Shown here piece after piece: positions 6,420 through 7,880 of a stretch of DNA of 7,880 bases (its first letter is position 1; each line of letters opens with the position of its first letter). Source of the DNA: Amylibacter sp. (lineage in GTDB: Bacteria; Pseudomonadota; Alphaproteobacteria; Rhodobacterales; Rhodobacteraceae); NCBI GenBank assembly GCA_027083485.1, contig JALWOO010000126.1, forward strand, positions 1 through 7,880, written 5' to 3'. The notes beneath the pieces were generated by a model. It was not told the DNA's origin and searched no databases. It saw only the letters and a list, made by a program, of their open reading frames with translations. The position numbers and the translations under genes are program-made.

Positions 6420-7026
6420 GCTTTCGCTTGTCGCCATTGTGCTGGCTTCCCCTGTGTTTGCCGGCCCGTTGGGTTTGGGGCGGCCTGCCTTGCCGGAAGA
6501 GGTTTCCGCCTGGGACATTGATGTACGTCCCGACGGGCAGGGCCTGCCGGAAGGGGCGGGATCAGTGGCGGATGGTGAAGAAACCTATGTGGAAAAATGC
6601 GCCGCCTGTCATGGTGATTTTGGCGAAGGCGTTGGCCGCTGGCCAATCCTTGCGGGCGGGGAGGACACCCTTGCGGATGAACGCCCGACGAAAACGGTTG
6701 GCTCTTACTGGCCCTATCTCTCGACGGTTTGGGATTATGTTTACCGCACCATGCCTTATGGGGAGGCCCGTTCCCTGACTGCCGACGAAGTGTATCAGGT
6801 AACCGCCTATATTCTGTATCTGAATGATCTGGTGGGGGAGGATTTCACCCTGACCAAGGACAATTTCCCATCGGTTCCCCTGCCCAATCAATCCGGTTTC
6901 AAGCTGGATGACCGGCCCCAAACCGAATATCCGGTTTTTCGAGCCGCCCCTTGCATGGAGAATTGCAAGCCCAAGGTTGAAATTACAGGACGAGGCAGCG
7001 CAAAAGGCGAGGATATGGGAGGCTGA
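6403..7026 (+). CDS. soxD: SoxD, single-heme cytochrome c subunit of SoxCD
   Basis: 207 residues. A Sec signal peptide (residues 1-20, cut after SPVFA) is followed by the typical N-terminal segment GLGRPALPEEVSAWDIDVRP. The heme c site is Cys66-Ala-Ala-Cys69-His70 (EKCAACHGDFGEG), and Met117 in YRTMPYG is the probable axial ligand. The tail has PCMENCK (Cys184, Cys188), not a heme site (no CXXCH) but a pair that could form a disulfide; it is usual at the end of this domain. SoxD of Paracoccus pantotrophus is about 380 residues with two heme domains; here only the N-terminal domain is present, and the protein ends cleanly with no frameshift remnant that I can see just after the stop. The 17-base overlap with soxC indicates translational coupling and equal production. 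The domain that contacts SoxC is the one retained. The missing second domain may be supplied by the cytochrome encoded at 7335. Confidence 0.9.
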   Translation: MLKYLRLSLVAIVLASPVFAGPLGLGRPALPEEVSAWDIDVRPDGQGLPEGAGSVADGEETYVEKCAACHGDFGEGVGRWPILAGGEDTLADERPTKTVGSYWPYLSTVWDYVYRTMPYGEARSLTADEVYQVTAYILYLNDLVGEDFTLTKDNFPSVPLPNQSGFKLDDRPQTEYPVFRAAPCMENCKPKVEITGRGSAKGEDMGG

Positions 7027-7155
7027 ACCGATTCAAAATGGGCATAATGCCGCCTTTCGATAGAAAACTGCCAATACATGACATATATCAATTAGACCGG
7101 AAGGTGGCTGTGGTTTAATACAGTCCTGTTTTGTGCGTAAGAATCGGCTATCCCT

Positions 7156-7184
7156 CTGGAATGTTCGGTATTTGCGCTTATATA
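7156..7184 (+). promoter_or_regulatory. Candidate promoter for the cytochrome c gene
   Basis: CTGGAA (7156-7161) and TATATA (7179-7184) are spaced 17 bases apart. Matches to sigma-70 consensus are 3/6 and 4/6, so support is weak. It would give a leader of about 140 bases that contains the hairpins described for this gap. Confidence 0.22.
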
Positions 7185-7194
7185 TGACCAGAAC

Positions 7195-7212
7195 CGGACA
7201 GGAAGCTGTCCG
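7195..7212 (+). repeat. Inverted repeat (hairpin) in the cytochrome c leader
   Basis: CGGACAG and CTGTCCG form a perfect 7-base-pair stem around the loop GAAG. There is no following T-run, so it is not a terminator. It could be an operator dyad or an RNA leader structure. Confidence 0.5.
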
Positions 7213-7320
7213 AACTCACCCGTGTAGCATGCCACTGGTATTGCGCACAAATAAAGAGCCGGTTTGAACCCGAAGGGGGGCGCTGCTCTGACTCCACAGG
7301 CCCTTTGGGGCGCAAACGAA

Positions 7321-7326
7321 TAAGGA
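7321..7326 (+). promoter_or_regulatory. Ribosome binding site deciding the cytochrome c start
   Basis: TAAGGA sits 8 bases before ATG 7335 and selects it over the in-frame TTG at 7305. It follows immediately after the GCGCAA arm (7310-7315) of the leader inverted repeat. Confidence 0.6.
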
Positions 7327-7334
7327 ATCGCAGA

Positions 7335-7793
7335 ATGTCGAAGTTTCTTTCCACTCTTGCTGTTGCAGGTCTTCTCGCTTCAACCACGGCTGTTTTTGCA
7401 GACACAGCAACCGAAGGCACTACTGCTGATGCAGCTGCAACCGAAACAATGGCGATTGTTGTCGATGCCGATCTGGCAAAAAAGGGCAAGAAGGTTTTCA
7501 AAAAGTGTAAAGCCTGTCACAAAGTTGGCGACAAAGCCAAAAATGCTGTTGGTCCGGTTTTGAACGGCGTATACGGCCGCACGCCCGGCACGTTTGAGGG
7601 CTTCAAATATTCCAAAAACATGAAAGCTCTGGGGGAAACTCTGGCTGCTTGGGACGAAGAACATCTGAATACATTCCTGACCAAGCCGAAAAACATGGTC
7701 AAGAAAACCAAAATGTCCTTTGCCGGCCTGAAAAAAGAAAAAGACCGCAAAGCCGTCATCGAATACCTGAAATCTCTGTCTGTTTCCAAGTAA
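7335..7793 (+). CDS. Small periplasmic class I cytochrome c (c2/c550, mitochondrial type), probable Sox electron acceptor or detached SoxD second domain
   Basis: 152 residues. A Sec signal peptide spans residues 1-22 (cut after AVFA), followed by an Ala/Thr/Glu-rich spacer of about 20 residues. The heme site is Cys58-Lys-Ala-Cys61-His62 (FKKCKACHKVG), then GPVLNGVYGRTPG, GFKYSKNM, and the axial Met127 in KTKMSFAGLKK; the last helix is DRKAVIEYLKSLS. This is the full pattern of mitochondrial-type cytochrome c. The heme domain is rich in lysine, as is usual for soluble electron shuttles. TAAGGA (7321-7326) lies 8 bases before the ATG; the upstream TTG at 7305 in frame is rejected because it precedes that site and adds RKRIRNRR before the signal. 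It is not SoxE, which has two hemes. Role in accepting electrons from SoxXA/SoxCD is inferred from position; a general respiratory cytochrome c2 is the alternative. Confidence 0.85.
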   Translation: MSKFLSTLAVAGLLASTTAVFADTATEGTTADAAATETMAIVVDADLAKKGKKVFKKCKACHKVGDKAKNAVGPVLNGVYGRTPGTFEGFKYSKNMKALGETLAAWDEEHLNTFLTKPKNMVKKTKMSFAGLKKEKDRKAVIEYLKSLSVSK

Positions 7794-7812
7794 ACAAAAC
7801 ACAGTTTGACGC

Positions 7813-7842
7813 AAACGGCATCCTTCGGGGTGCCGTTTTTTT
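7813..7842 (+). terminator. Intrinsic terminator after the cytochrome c gene
   Basis: An 11-base-pair stem, AAACGGCATCC (7813-7823) with GGGTGCCGTTT (7828-7838), has one T-G wobble and a TTCG tetraloop closed by C-G, an exceptionally stable loop in RNA. The run of seven T (7836-7842) overlaps the end of the stem. It lies 19 bases after the stop and marks the end of this transcription unit. The last 38 bases of the window show nothing I can identify. Confidence 0.93.
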
Positions 7843-7880
7843 GTCGCAGACCACATTTGTGAATTGATGTGCGGGAAGGG

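Larger units (their letters stand above)
7027..7334 (+). other. 308-base non-coding region before the cytochrome c gene, with inverted repeats
   Basis: I see no convincing gene here and no strong intrinsic terminator after soxD (only a 4-base-pair GGCA/TGCC stem near 7039-7050 without a proper T-run). Structure elements are a perfect 7-base-pair hairpin CGGACAG/CTGTCCG with loop GAAG (7195-7212), an outer pair GTTCGG (7163-7168) and CCGAAC (7210-7215) that competes with it, and TTGCGC (7241-7246) pairing with GCGCAA (7310-7315) around AGAGC (7255-7259)/GCTCT (7284-7288). If transcribed, this would be a long, folded leader ending just before the ribosome binding site at 7321. Confidence 0.55.

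Noticed and set aside
5718..6518. A 266-codon open frame on the - strand across soxC and soxD
   Set aside because: Antisense to soxC/soxD in a GC-rich stretch where long chance frames are expected; no recognisable motif.
7039..7055. Possible terminator after soxD
   Set aside because: Only a 4-base-pair stem GGCA/TGCC with three following T; too weak to call.
7335..7793. Calling the last gene soxE
   Set aside because: SoxE is a two-heme cytochrome c. This protein has one CXXCH and a mitochondrial-type fold.
1..7880. CRISPR array, transposase, tRNA or rRNA gene, phage genes
   Set aside because: I found no regularly spaced repeats, no transposase-like protein and no tRNA-like or rRNA-like sequence in the window.

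Overview
The window carries most of a sulfur-oxidation (sox) cluster of the periplasmic thiosulfate-oxidising multienzyme type, all on the + strand. Gene order is soxV (3' part only), soxW, soxX, soxY, soxZ, soxA, soxB, soxC, soxD, then a gene for a small class I cytochrome c. The order soxVWXYZABCD is the classical one known from Paracoccus pantotrophus. Together with Tat-exported SoxY, SoxB and SoxC, and a palindromic intergenic repeat of a style common in Alphaproteobacteria, it points to a lithotrophic or sulfur-supplemented heterotrophic alphaproteobacterium. GC content varies along the window (about 40-50% in soxW/soxX, about 60% in soxC/soxD by hand count of sample lines), and the exact genus cannot be read from this sequence alone.

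Layout. Positions 1-1045 hold the redox-maintenance genes: soxV, a CcdA-type membrane thiol-electron transporter, and soxW, a periplasmic thioredoxin with a CIYC site, which keep the SoxY thiol in a usable state. A 113-base gap (1046-1158) is the likely regulatory region for the structural genes. Positions 1159-3265 hold soxX, soxY, soxZ and soxA, tightly spaced with strong ribosome binding sites. A clear intrinsic terminator (3275-3307) follows soxA, and a small hairpin abuts the soxB ribosome binding site. soxB (3358-5055) is followed by a long palindromic repeat and a second intrinsic terminator (5061-5152) lying directly against the soxC ribosome binding site. soxC and soxD (5169-7026) overlap. 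A 308-base non-coding stretch with several inverted repeats precedes the cytochrome c gene (7335-7793), which ends with a strong UUCG-loop terminator (7813-7842).

How the genes work together. SoxYZ carries the substrate on a cysteine in the C-terminal GGCGG arm of SoxY. The cytochrome SoxXA attaches thiosulfate oxidatively to that cysteine. SoxB hydrolyses off sulfate. SoxCD oxidises the remaining sulfane sulfur, after which SoxB releases the second sulfate. Electrons from SoxXA and SoxCD go to c-type cytochromes; the last gene of the window is a plausible acceptor.

The system itself is well known. The unusual points are: (i) SoxD has a single heme domain and a separate mitochondrial-type cytochrome c is encoded just downstream, as if the usual two-domain SoxD were split into two genes; (ii) two intrinsic terminators divide the operon at soxA/soxB and soxB/soxC, the second leaving no room for a promoter before soxC; (iii) a long palindromic repeat sits at the soxB/soxC boundary, where base composition also shifts.
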